Shown here one piece after another: positions 24,550-33,223 of a stretch of 64,000 nucleotides of DNA (position 1 is the stretch's first letter; every line of letters starts with the position of its first letter). A program made the translations under genes and the position numbers. The stretch spans positions 620,001 to 684,000 of the forward strand of contig NZ_CP019966.1 in the NCBI RefSeq assembly GCF_003031265.1, read 5' to 3'. The notes below the pieces were generated by a model, which had not been told where the DNA came from, did not search any database, and saw only the letters and a list, made by a program, of their open reading frames with translations. The stretch is from Rhodopseudomonas palustris. GTDB lineage: Bacteria > Pseudomonadota > Alphaproteobacteria > Rhizobiales > Xanthobacteraceae.

Positions 24550-26886
24550 GTGCCGAACATCGCGTCCGTCATCGCATCCGAACTCGCCGTCCGTGAGCAG
24601 CAGGTCCAGGCCGCCATCGACCTGCTCGACGGCGGATCGACCGTGCCGTTCATCGCCCGCTACCGCAAAGAGGCGACCGGGATGCTCGACGACGCGCAGC
24701 TCCGCACCCTCGAGGAGCGGCTGCGTTACCTCCGCGAGATGGAGGCACGCCGCACCGCGATCATCGACAGCATCAAGCAGCAGGGCAAGATGACGCCGGA
24801 GCTGGAGGCGGCGCTGCTGAAGGCCGACAGCAAGGCGCGTCTCGAAGACATCTATCTGCCGTTCAAGGAGAAGCGCCGGACCAAGGCGCAGATCGCGCGC
24901 GAAGCGGGCCTGGAGCCGCTCGCCGACCTGCTGTTGCAGAACCCCGACAAGGATCCGCAGGCCGAGGCAGCCGCCTATGTGAAGGCCGAGGGCGAGCATC
25001 CGGTCGCCGACGTCAAGGCCGCCCTCGAAGGCGCGCGCGCCATCCTGGTCGAGCGCTTCTCCGAACACGCCGACCTCACCGGCTCGCTGCGCGAAGCGAT
25101 GTGGAGCCGCGGCGCGCTGAAGGCTTCCGTGCGCGACGGCAAGAAAACCGTCGGCGCCAAGTTCGCCGATTACTTCGACTTCTCCGAACCGTACGAGAAG
25201 CTGCCGTCGCACCGCATCCTGGCGCTGCTGCGCGGCGAGAAGGAAGAGGTGCTGTCGCTCGATTTCGGCGACGGCGAAGATCCGGAGTCGAAGGAGCCGA
25301 CCCAGTACGAGAACCGCATCGCCGCGACCTTCGGCATCGCCCGCAAGGGCCGTCCCGCCGACGGCTTCCTGTCTGATTGCGTGCGCTGGGCATGGCGGAC
25401 GCGGATCAAGACCGCACTGGCGCTCGATATGCGGATGCGGCTGTGGCAGCAGGCCGAGACCGAAGCGGTGCGGGTGTTCGCGGCGAATCTGCGCGACCTG
25501 CTGCTCGCCGCGCCGGCCGGCGGCCGTGCCACGCTCGGCCTCGATCCGGGCTTCCGCACCGGCGTCAAGGTCGCGGTGATCGACCGCACCGGCAAGCTGG
25601 TCGATCACGCCACGATCTATCCGCACGAGCCGCAGCGGCAGTGGAACGAGAGCATGCTGACGCTGGCGCAGCTCTGCGTGAAGCACCGCATCGAGCTGGT
25701 GGCGATCGGCAACGGCACCGCTTCGCGCGAGACCGAGAAGCTGGTGGCCGATCTGATGAAGGCCAAGCCGGACCTGAAGCTGACCAAGGCGATCGTGTCG
25801 GAAGCCGGCGCGTCGGTGTACTCGGCGTCGGAATTCGCCTCCAAGGAATTCCCCGATCTCGACGTGTCGATCCGCGGGGCGGTGTCGATCGCGCGGCGTC
25901 TGCAGGATCCGCTCGGCGAATTGGTGAAGGTGCCGCCGCAGTCGATCGGCGTCGGCCAGTATCAGCACGACCTCAATCAGCACGCGCTGGCGCGCGCGCT
26001 CGACGCCACGGTGGAAGACTGCGTGAACGCGGTCGGCGTCGATCTCAACACTGCGTCGGCGCCGCTGCTGGCGCGGGTGTCGGGCATCGGCGAGACGCTG
26101 GCGGTGAACATCGTCGCGCATCGCGACGCCAACGGGCCGTTCCCGAGCCGCGACAAGCTGAAGGAAGTGCCGCGGCTGGGGCCGAAGGCGTTCGAGCAGT
26201 GCGCCGGGTTCTTGCGGATTCGCGACGGCGAAAATCCGCTCGATGCCTCCGGCGTGCATCCGGAATCCTATCCGCTCGTCAAAAAGATCCTGGCTGCCAC
26301 CAAGAGCGACATCAAGGCGCTGATCGGCCAGACCAAGGTGCTGCAGGGGCTGAAGCCGCAGGCCTTCGCGGACGAGAAGTTCGGTATTCCGACCGTCAGC
26401 GACATCCTGAAGGAGCTGGAAAAGCCCGGCCGCGACCCGCGTCCCGAGTTCAAGACCGCGACCTTCCAGGAGGGCGTCGAGAAGATCACCGACCTCAAGC
26501 CCGGTATGATCCTGGAAGCCACGATCACCAACGTGGCGGCGTTCGGCGCCTTCGCCGATATCGGCGTGCATCAGGACGGCCTGATCCACATCTCGGCGAT
26601 GTCGGAGCGGCGCATCAATGATCCGCGCGAAGTGGTGAAGCCGGGCCAGGTGGTGAAGGTCAAGGTGCTCGAGGTCGACGTGCCGCGTAACCGCATCGGC
26701 CTGACGCTGCGGATGTCCGACCCGATCCCCGCTCCCGGCGAGCGCCGCACCGGCGGTGGTGGCGGCGGCGCCAGCGCCAAGCTGGTCGACCGCTACAAGC
26801 CGCGCCAGGAAGCCCCGAGCGGCGGCGGTGCGTTCGCGGCGGCGCTGGCCAAGGCGGCCGAGAAGGGCCGCAGCAAGGGGCGGTGA
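24550..26886 (+). CDS. tex: Tex-family RNA-binding transcription accessory protein
   Basis: The GTG at 24550 gives 778 aa, the usual Tex length. The N-terminal Tex domain reads VREQQVQAAIDLLDGGSTVP then FIARYRKEATGMLDD. A YqgF-like RNase H fold follows (ATLGLDPGFRTGVKVAVID). The helix-hairpin-helix region (NTASAPLLARVSGIGETLA) is next. The C-terminal S1 RNA-binding domain starts near residue 650 (MILEATITNVAAFGAFADIG). Tex binds nucleic acid and affects transcription elongation and stress tolerance in other bacteria. The tail is Gly-rich and basic (GGGGGGASAKLVDRYKPRQ). It is monocistronic and convergent with chrA. Confidence 0.95.
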   Translation: MPNIASVIASELAVREQQVQAAIDLLDGGSTVPFIARYRKEATGMLDDAQLRTLEERLRYLREMEARRTAIIDSIKQQGKMTPELEAALLKADSKARLEDIYLPFKEKRRTKAQIAREAGLEPLADLLLQNPDKDPQAEAAAYVKAEGEHPVADVKAALEGARAILVERFSEHADLTGSLREAMWSRGALKASVRDGKKTVGAKFADYFDFSEPYEKLPSHRILALLRGEKEEVLSLDFGDGEDPESKEPTQYENRIAATFGIARKGRPADGFLSDCVRWAWRTRIKTALALDMRMRLWQQAETEAVRVFAANLRDLLLAAPAGGRATLGLDPGFRTGVKVAVIDRTGKLVDHATIYPHEPQRQWNESMLTLAQLCVKHRIELVAIGNGTASRETEKLVADLMKAKPDLKLTKAIVSEAGASVYSASEFASKEFPDLDVSIRGAVSIARRLQDPLGELVKVPPQSIGVGQYQHDLNQHALARALDATVEDCVNAVGVDLNTASAPLLARVSGIGETLAVNIVAHRDANGPFPSRDKLKEVPRLGPKAFEQCAGFLRIRDGENPLDASGVHPESYPLVKKILAATKSDIKALIGQTKVLQGLKPQAFADEKFGIPTVSDILKELEKPGRDPRPEFKTATFQEGVEKITDLKPGMILEATITNVAAFGAFADIGVHQDGLIHISAMSERRINDPREVVKPGQVVKVKVLEVDVPRNRIGLTLRMSDPIPAPGERRTGGGGGGASAKLVDRYKPRQEAPSGGGAFAAALAKAAEKGRSKGR

Positions 26887-26908
26887 GCGCGCCCCGCTCG
26901 CCCCGCAC

Positions 26909-28129
26909 TTAGTTGAGCAGTGCGCCGGCAATGCCCGCCGCCGCACTGAAGGCGACGACTACAAGCGGCGGCACGCGCCAGATCGTCAGTAGCGCAAAGC
27001 CGGTTAGCGCGACCGCGACGTCGGCCGTGCCGCGGATCGTGCTGGTCCAGACCGGGCTATATAGCGCGGCGCCGAGCAGGCCGACCACGGCGGCGTTGAC
27101 GCCGCGCATCATCGCCTGCGCGGCCGGATAGCGCCGCAGTTCATGCCAGAACGGCAGCACGCCGAGCAGGATCAGGAAGCCCGGCAGGAAGATGCTGACC
27201 AGACCGATCGCCGCGCCGACTAGCCCGGGCGCTGGCGCCGCGATCGTGCCCAAGTAAGCTGCGAAGCTGAATAGCGGTCCCGGCACGGCCTGCGCCGCGC
27301 CGTAGCCGGCGAGGAACGCGTCGTCGCTCACCCAGCCCGGCCCGACGAACCCATCGCGGAGCAGCGGCAGCACCACATGACCGCCGCCGAACACCAGAGC
27401 ACCCGAGCGATAGAACGCATCGAACGCCGCAACGATCGACGATCCGCTCAGTTGAGCGAGGAGCGGCAAGCCGAGCAACAGCACCACGAAGCCGAGTAGC
27501 GCGGCCACGCCGATCGGCCGTGATACCTGCGCCCCGACGTCGCCGAAATTCTGCAGCGCGTCGCTGCGGCACCACAAGATGCCGGCAATCCCGCCGAGCG
27601 CGATCGCGCCGAGCTGAGCGATGGGCATCGCGCTGAGGAGCACGATCAGCGCCGCCGCAACCGCAATGGTTGCACGATCACGATCAGGACAAAGCTGACG
27701 CGACATCCCCCACACCGCCTGGGCCACGATCGCCACTGCCGTCAGCTTCAGTCCGTGCAGCAGGCCGGTGCCGAGCGGTCCGTCGAGCGCGGCGGCGCCA
27801 TAAGCGAACAGCACCAGCGCGAGCGCCGAAGGCAGCGTGAATCCGGTCCAGGCGGCGAGCGCTCCAAAATAACCGGCGCGCTTGAGGCCGATCGCGAATC
27901 CGACCTGACTGCTGGCCGGGCCAGGGAGAAACTGGCACAGACCGACCAGATCGCCGTAACTTTGTTCGTCGAGCCAGCGCCGCCGGACGACGAACTCGTC
28001 GCGGAAATATCCCAGATGCGCAATCGGTCCGCCGAAACAGGTGAGGCCGAGCTTGAGAAACACAAGCAGCACTTCGCGCGGCGTGCCGCTCTGCGGCTTT
28101 TGCGCTGCTGGCGCATGGGGAGTCGTCAC
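26909..28129 (-). CDS. chrA: ChrA-family chromate transporter
   Basis: The GTG at 28129 has AGGAG upstream and overlaps the stop of the preceding SDR gene by 4 nt (GTGA). The product is 406 aa, a full-length two-domain chromate transporter with about 10-12 hydrophobic segments. The signature near the N-terminus is LTCFGGPIAHLGYFRDEFV, with GLCQFLPGPASSQVGFAIG. The second half repeats it as ALVFGGGHVVLPLL and GYGAAQAVPGPLFSFAAYLG. ChrA proteins export chromate in resistant bacteria, but many chromosomal members are of unproven substrate. No chrB regulator is present. Confidence 0.92.
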   Translation of the reverse strand: MTTPHAPAAQKPQSGTPREVLLVFLKLGLTCFGGPIAHLGYFRDEFVVRRRWLDEQSYGDLVGLCQFLPGPASSQVGFAIGLKRAGYFGALAAWTGFTLPSALALVLFAYGAAALDGPLGTGLLHGLKLTAVAIVAQAVWGMSRQLCPDRDRATIAVAAALIVLLSAMPIAQLGAIALGGIAGILWCRSDALQNFGDVGAQVSRPIGVAALLGFVVLLLGLPLLAQLSGSSIVAAFDAFYRSGALVFGGGHVVLPLLRDGFVGPGWVSDDAFLAGYGAAQAVPGPLFSFAAYLGTIAAPAPGLVGAAIGLVSIFLPGFLILLGVLPFWHELRRYPAAQAMMRGVNAAVVGLLGAALYSPVWTSTIRGTADVAVALTGFALLTIWRVPPLVVVAFSAAAGIAGALLN

Positions 28130-29019
28130 GGGGTCTCCTGGCCGATGCCGGTTTGCGGCGGGGACAGCCCGGTCAGCCGTTCGCTGATCTCCCACAGCCG
28201 CCGATTGGCTTCCGCGTCCAGCGCCTGCGCGGGAGCCGTGATTGTCTTGCGTTCGGCGAAGTACTGGCCGCTGACGCCCGCCAGCTCCGGTGCATTGGCG
28301 AGATACAGCACGCGCTGGGCGGCGCTCTCGGCTGTCGGGATCGCCCAGCCGCCGAACCTGATCAGCAGCTTCCAGAACAGGCCCTGGGCGCCGTCGGTGC
28401 CACCGAGGTTGGATTTGAACACGCCGGGGAATACGCAATTGACGGTCACGCCGCTGCCTTCGAGCCGGCGCGCCAGTTCGAAGGTGAAATGCAGATTGCC
28501 GAGCTTGGACTGCGCGTAGCCCTTCATCATGCCGTAGGGACGTTTGTCCCAGTTGAGATCGTCAAAATCCATCGCCGCGTTGATGCGGGTGCCGACATTG
28601 ACAATCCGCGTCGGCGCGCTGGCCTTGATCAGGTCGAGCAGCAGGTTGGTGAGCAGGAACGGGCCGAGGTGATTGGTCGCCAGCGCGCATTCGATGCCTT
28701 GCGGGCTCAGTCGCCGCTCCGCAAAAGCAGTGCCGGCGTTGTTGATGAGCAGATGCAGCCGGTCGAAGCGGTCGCGCACCGCCTGCGCCAAGGCGCGGAC
28801 AGAGACCTGATCGGCCAGATCGGCAACGAACAGGTGCAGGTCTTGATGGCCGGTGGCGGCGCGAATATCCGCGAGCGCGGCTTCGCCGCGGGCGCGGTCG
28901 CGCGACACCAGCCCGACACGCAGGCCATCCGCCGCCAGCGCGGTGACGATGGCCTTGCCGAGGCCGGAATTGGCCCCGGTGACCAGTGCGGTGCGTTGAT
29001 GCTCGGCGCTCGTGCTCAT
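28126..29019 (-). CDS. Short-chain dehydrogenase/reductase (retinol dehydrogenase-like)
   Basis: The product is 297 aa. The nucleotide-binding motif is TGANSGLG and the structural NNAG motif is present (LLINNAGTAF). The active-site Tyr-x-x-x-Lys is YAQSK. The usual serine pair in the NVSS motif is changed: the sequence is IVNVGTRINAAMDFDDLN. The overall pattern (DFDDL before the Tyr, then KLGNLHFTFELARRL) resembles the retinol dehydrogenase/WW-oxidoreductase-like group. It lies 36 nt after the amino acid permease gene and overlaps chrA, so it belongs to a four-gene run. The substrate is unknown. Confidence 0.88.
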   Translation of the reverse strand: MSTSAEHQRTALVTGANSGLGKAIVTALAADGLRVGLVSRDRARGEAALADIRAATGHQDLHLFVADLADQVSVRALAQAVRDRFDRLHLLINNAGTAFAERRLSPQGIECALATNHLGPFLLTNLLLDLIKASAPTRIVNVGTRINAAMDFDDLNWDKRPYGMMKGYAQSKLGNLHFTFELARRLEGSGVTVNCVFPGVFKSNLGGTDGAQGLFWKLLIRFGGWAIPTAESAAQRVLYLANAPELAGVSGQYFAERKTITAPAQALDAEANRRLWEISERLTGLSPPQTGIGQETP

Positions 29020-29055
29020 CGGATGCCCTCCTGGCCGTTGTCCGCCGAGCCTAGT

Positions 29056-30537
29056 CTAGCGCCCCGCGGGCTTGCTGTGATGACGGCCGTACAGGAAGTA
29101 GATCGCGAGACCGATCGCCAGCCACACCCCGAGCCGTATCCAGGTATCGAGCGGCAGGCCGAGCATCAGCACAAACGACACGATCGCGCCGGCCGGCGCC
29201 ACCAGCCAGATCGCCGGCGCCTTGAACGGGCGGTGCTGCTCCGGGTGCTTGATCCGCAGTACCAGCACGCCGACGCAGACCACCGCGAACGCGAACAGTG
29301 TGCCGATGCTGACCAGCTCGCCGACCAGTCCGATCGGCAACACCCCGGCAAGGCCGGCGATGATCAGGCCGGTGCCGATGGTGGCGACATGCGGGGTGCG
29401 GAAGCGCGGGTGGGTGGCGGCGGCCGCCTTCGGCATCAGGCCGTCATGCGCCATCGCGCGCAGCACGCGGGTCTGGCCGAGCAGCAGCAACAGGACCACC
29501 GAGGTCAGTCCGGTGACGACGCCGATCTTGACGATCGAGGACAGCCAGCCGATCCCGGCGGCATCGATCCCGACTGCGATCGGGTCGGGCACGTTGAGCC
29601 GGTCATAGGGCACGATCCCGGTCAGCACGAACGCCACCGAGACGTACAGCACGGTGCAGATCGCCAGCGAGCCGAGGATGCCGAGCGGCATGTCGCGTTG
29701 CGGGTTCTTGGCCTCCTGTGCGGCGGTCGAGACCGCGTCGAAACCGATGAAGGCGAAGAACACCACTGCGGCGCCGCGCAGCACGCCCGACCAGCCGAAG
29801 ACGCCGTTCTCCTGCGCCGGCGGAATGAACGCGCCATCTGGATTGGCCGCCGTCACCCAGTTGGCCGGCGTCACCATCGGCGCGGCGAAGATCAGAAACA
29901 GCGCGATCACCGTGAGCTTGATGCAGACGATGACGTTGTTGAACCGCGCCGATTCTTGGATGCCGATCACCAGCAGCGTCGAGATCGCCAGGATGATCGC
30001 CATCGCCGGCAGGTTGAGAATCGCCCCGGTGGTCGACCAGGCGTGGGTGGCTGCGTCATAGGCGAGCGGTGCCGTCGTGAACTGCGCCGGCAGGTGGATG
30101 CCGAAATTGCCGAGCAGGCTGACGAAGTAACCGGACCAGCCGATCGCCACCGTTGTGGCGCCGACGGCGTATTCCAGGATCAGGTCCCAGCCGATGATCC
30201 AGGCCACGAGCTCGCCGATCGTCGCATACGCATAGGTGTAGGCGCTGCCCGACACCGGCACGGTCGAAGCCATCTCGGCGTAGCACAGCCCGGCGAAGGC
30301 GCAGGCGACCGCGCCGAGCACGAACGACAGCGAGACGGCCGGTCCGGCATTGGCCGCGGCGGCATGGCCGGTGAGCACGAAGATGCCGGCGCCGATAATG
30401 CCGCCGACCCCAAGCGCGACCAGATTGACCGCCGACAGCGACCGCTTCAGGTGGCGCACCTCGCCATCGCCGCTGTCCCCGGCCGCTGCCTCGATTTGCA
30501 GGCTGCTCAGCGATTTACGCCTCCAGATGTCGGCCAC
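29056..30537 (-). CDS. APC-family amino acid permease
   Basis: I chose the GTG at 30537 ([14 protein letters not shown]), giving 493 aa; a long upstream extension crosses into the TetR gene and is not credible. There are 12 or more hydrophobic segments. The first contains [20 protein letters not shown], the APC/cationic amino acid transporter signature, and [20 protein letters not shown] is the family's second block. [20 protein letters not shown] is also characteristic. It likely imports basic or neutral amino acids. It lies 40 nt after a TetR regulator on the same strand, which may control it. Confidence 0.9.
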   Translation of the reverse strand: MADIWRRKSLSSLQIEAAAGDSGDGEVRHLKRSLSAVNLVALGVGGIIGAGIFVLTGHAAAANAGPAVSLSFVLGAVACAFAGLCYAEMASTVPVSGSAYTYAYATIGELVAWIIGWDLILEYAVGATTVAIGWSGYFVSLLGNFGIHLPAQFTTAPLAYDAATHAWSTTGAILNLPAMAIILAISTLLVIGIQESARFNNVIVCIKLTVIALFLIFAAPMVTPANWVTAANPDGAFIPPAQENGVFGWSGVLRGAAVVFFAFIGFDAVSTAAQEAKNPQRDMPLGILGSLAICTVLYVSVAFVLTGIVPYDRLNVPDPIAVGIDAAGIGWLSSIVKIGVVTGLTSVVLLLLLGQTRVLRAMAHDGLMPKAAAATHPRFRTPHVATIGTGLIIAGLAGVLPIGLVGELVSIGTLFAFAVVCVGVLVLRIKHPEQHRPFKAPAIWLVAPAGAIVSFVLMLGLPLDTWIRLGVWLAIGLAIYFLYGRHHSKPAGR

Positions 30538-30577
30538 TCTCGAATCCCCATTCCCCTGCGGCGGAACCCGCTCGATC

Positions 30578-31258
30578 TCAAGCGCGGCGACGGCCGCCGG
30601 GTTCCATTGCTCCGGCGCTTGCCTCTGGCGGCACCATTCCCGCCAGACAGCCGAGCGCCGCCCGCACCAGCTGGTGGCGGTACACCGCAAAATCGGCGGG
30701 CGGCATGCCCCGGATCAAAGCGTGGGCGAACATTCCGTACATCAGGCTGAAGACCGGCAACGCGGCTTCGGCGGCGGAGCGGTCGGGTTGCCAGTCGGAG
30801 GCGCCTTCGAGCAGCGCCTCCCATTCCTTCAGGAACAGGTCGTAGGCTTCGAGATAGTGGCTGCGCTCGCTCTTGTGCCGCTCCAGCATGAAATGCTGCA
30901 TCCATTCGCGCGGCGCCTGCGCATAAATTTCGGCCTGCGCCGTGATCGCCGCAGTGACGCCGGTGGCGAGATCATAGCTGCCGAGCGCGGTGCGCCGGCG
31001 GCGCAGCGCCAGCAGCAGATCTTTGGTCCGCAGATGCACACAGGCGCGCGCCAGCTCATCCTTGCTGGAGAAATATTCGTAGAAGGTGCCGAGCCCGACG
31101 CCGGCCACCAGCACGATCTCGCGGATCGTGACTTCGGAGAACGGCTTTTCGTCGAGAAGCCGAACAAATGCGTCGCGGATCGCCCGCGAGGTTTCGTGCG
31201 AGCGCGGCTGCACCGGCCTTCGCCGTGATTTTGCTGGGGTTTCCGCGCGCTTCGCCAT
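30578..31258 (-). CDS. TetR-family transcriptional regulator
   Basis: The ATG at 31258 ([15 protein letters not shown]) gives 226 aa. The N-terminal helix-turn-helix is typical of Tet[21 protein letters not shown], then [20 protein letters not shown] and KDELARACV. The C-terminal ligand domain is not assignable. It heads a minus-strand run with the permease, SDR and chrA genes, and is divergent from the aidB-like gene across 94 nt. It could therefore regulate both sides. Confidence 0.9.
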   Translation of the reverse strand: MAKRAETPAKSRRRPVQPRSHETSRAIRDAFVRLLDEKPFSEVTIREIVLVAGVGLGTFYEYFSSKDELARACVHLRTKDLLLALRRRRTALGSYDLATGVTAAITAQAEIYAQAPREWMQHFMLERHKSERSHYLEAYDLFLKEWEALLEGASDWQPDRSAAEAALPVFSLMYGMFAHALIRGMPPADFAVYRHQLVRAALGCLAGMVPPEASAGAMEPGGRRRA

Positions 31259-31352
31259 CCAGGCCCAATCCGAACACCTGCCCGATGCGGGTTGCCTATG
31301 ATGCCTGCCGAACCATCGCAAGCGCCAGAGGCGCCGCTCCGGGAGGACCCAA

Positions 31353-33020
31353 ATGCTCAACGCCGCCATTGCCGACAGCTACGGCGCCGTCACCCACGAG
31401 GTGATCAACCAGCCGGTCGAACTCGCCGACTACAATCTGTTCACCGCCGACCGGCCGCTGGTCGAGGCGGTGACGCGTGAGGGCGCCGAATGGGCCGCCA
31501 ACGACATCGCCGATTTCGGCGCCCGGATTGGCGCCGCCGAGTATCTCGAGCTCGGCGCGCTGGCGAACCGCCATCTGCCGGAATTCGACACCCATGATCG
31601 CTACGGCCGCCGTACCGACCTGGTGCGCTTCCACCCCGCCTATCACCGGCTGATGCAGACTTCGATCGAGAACGGGCTGCACGCCTCGCCGTGGACCGAC
31701 CCGCGCAAGGGCGCGCATGTCGCCCGCGCGGCGCGGTTCTATCTGCACAGCCAGATCGAGGCCGGCCACGGCTGCCCGATCAGCATGACGTTCGCGGCGG
31801 TGCCGTGCATCAGCCTGCAGCCCGACGTCGCCAAGCAGTGGCTGCCGAAAATCCTGGCGCGCAGCTACGACGCGCGGAATGTGCCGGTCGATCAGAAACA
31901 GGGCATCACCATCGGCATGGCGATGACCGAGAAGCAGGGCGGCTCGGACGTCCGCGCCAACACCACCCGGGCGATCGCGGTCGGCGCCGGCGGGCCGGGC
32001 GGTGAATACGAGCTGGTCGGTCACAAGTTCTTCGTCTCGGCACCGATGTGCGATGCCTTCCTGGTGCTGGCTCAGGCACCGGGCGGGCTGTCGTGTTTTT
32101 TGGTGCCGCGCTGGAAGCCGGACGGAGCCAAGAACCCGCTGCAGGTGCTGCGGCTGAAGAAAAAGATGGGCAACGCCTCCAACGCCTCGAGCGAGACCGA
32201 GCTGCGTGGCGCGCTCGGTTGGATGATCGGGCCGGAAGGCCGCGGCGTTGCCACCATCATCGAGATGGTAGCGATGACCCGGTTCGATTGCATGATCGGC
32301 TCGTCGGCGATCATGCGGGCGGCACTGTCGCAGGCGATCGATCATTGCCGGCAGCGCAAGGCATTCGGCCGGCTGCTAATCGAGCAGCCGATCATGCAGA
32401 ACGTGCTGGCGGATCTGGCGCTGGAGACCGAAGCGGCGCTGGCGTTGACGATGCGGATCGCCCGTGCGCTCGACCACCGCGGCGACGAGCAGCAGGCGCA
32501 TCTGATCCGGATCGGTTCAGCGATCGGCAAATACTGGATCTGCAAGCGCACGCCCGGTCTTACCGCCGAAGCGATGGAGTGCATCGGCGGCTCCGGCGTG
32601 ATGGAAGACGGGCCGATGCCGCGTCACTTCCGCGAAAGCCCGGTCAACGCGATCTGGGAAGGCTCCGGCAACGTGCAATGTCTCGACGTGCTGCGGGCGA
32701 TGACCCGTACGCCTGAAACGCTGCAGGCGTATTTCGCCGAGGTCGAGCAGGCCAAGGGCGCCGATGTGGCGTTCGATCGTCACATCGCCGCGCTGAAGGA
32801 TGATATGCGCGATGCTTCGGACTTCGAGGAGCGCGCCCGTGATCTGGTCGATCGCCTCGCGGTCGGGCTGCAGGCCAGCGTCCTGATCCGGCATGCGCCG
32901 GAAGAGGTCGCCGAAGCGTACTGCGCCTCACGGCTGGCGCAGCGCGGGGCGCATCACTACGGCGCGCTGCCGAAGGGCGTGAACTTCGCAGCGATCATCG
33001 AGCGAGCGCGGCCGCGGTGA
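31353..33020 (+). CDS. aidB: AidB-like acyl-CoA dehydrogenase-fold flavoprotein
   Basis: GGGAGGA precedes the ATG. The product is 555 aa, close to the 541 aa of E. coli AidB, and follows it block by block: MAMTEKQGGSDVRANTTRA, LVGHKFFVSAPMCDAFLVLA, KMGNASNASSETEL, MVAMTRFDCMIGSSAIMR, and near the end NAIWEGSGNVQCLDVLRAM. AidB binds FAD and DNA and is induced in the adaptive response to alkylation; its exact reaction is still debated. There is no ada or alkB gene nearby. The divergent TetR regulator may control it instead. Confidence 0.9.
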   Translation: MLNAAIADSYGAVTHEVINQPVELADYNLFTADRPLVEAVTREGAEWAANDIADFGARIGAAEYLELGALANRHLPEFDTHDRYGRRTDLVRFHPAYHRLMQTSIENGLHASPWTDPRKGAHVARAARFYLHSQIEAGHGCPISMTFAAVPCISLQPDVAKQWLPKILARSYDARNVPVDQKQGITIGMAMTEKQGGSDVRANTTRAIAVGAGGPGGEYELVGHKFFVSAPMCDAFLVLAQAPGGLSCFLVPRWKPDGAKNPLQVLRLKKKMGNASNASSETELRGALGWMIGPEGRGVATIIEMVAMTRFDCMIGSSAIMRAALSQAIDHCRQRKAFGRLLIEQPIMQNVLADLALETEAALALTMRIARALDHRGDEQQAHLIRIGSAIGKYWICKRTPGLTAEAMECIGGSGVMEDGPMPRHFRESPVNAIWEGSGNVQCLDVLRAMTRTPETLQAYFAEVEQAKGADVAFDRHIAALKDDMRDASDFEERARDLVDRLAVGLQASVLIRHAPEEVAEAYCASRLAQRGAHHYGALPKGVNFAAIIERARPR

Positions 33021-33027
33021 TTGTCGG

Positions 33028-33066
33028 CGGAAACGAGAGCGGAGGTCGTCCGCCGCTCTCGTTCCG
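33028..33066. repeat. Strong hairpin after aidB
   Basis: CGGAAACGAGAGCGG (33028-33042) pairs with CCGCTCTCGTTCCG (33053-33066) over 14 bp with a single bulged A. There is no T-run. It may stabilise or end the aidB transcript. Confidence 0.6.
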
Positions 33067-33195
33067 AAGGGCACTGAGTCCTCGTCCCGAGAGCCTGAGG
33101 AGCCCGGCGAAGCCGGGCGTCTCGAAGGATGAGGCCAACGCGCCGTCCATGGTTCGAGACGGCGCTACGCGCCTCCTCGCCATGAGGGCGTGCGA
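33067..33195. repeat. Family-specific intergenic repeat with internal palindromes
   Basis: The stretch reads CCTGAGGAGCCCGGC, GAA, then GCCGGGCGTCTCGAAGGATG, then a partner segment GGTTCGAGACGGCGC and CGCCTCCTCGCCATGAGG. GCCCGGC (33102-33108) and GCCGGGC (33112-33118) form a hairpin. TCTCGAAGGATGA-type repeats are, as I recall, highly repeated in Bradyrhizobiaceae genomes. It separates the convergent aidB and S41 protease genes. Confidence 0.65.
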
Positions 33196-33223
33196 GTGAT
33201 GATCCGCTCGGGGGCGCCCGTCG

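Noticed and set aside
24370-26946. 858-codon open frame on the minus strand opposite tex
   Set aside because: It is a shadow of the Tex gene; composition is Arg/His/Leu-rich and low complexity, with no motif.
28153-30750. 865-codon plus-strand frame across the SDR and permease genes
   Set aside because: The minus strand has two clear genes with motifs; this frame is antisense and rich in Arg/Asp/Gln/His.
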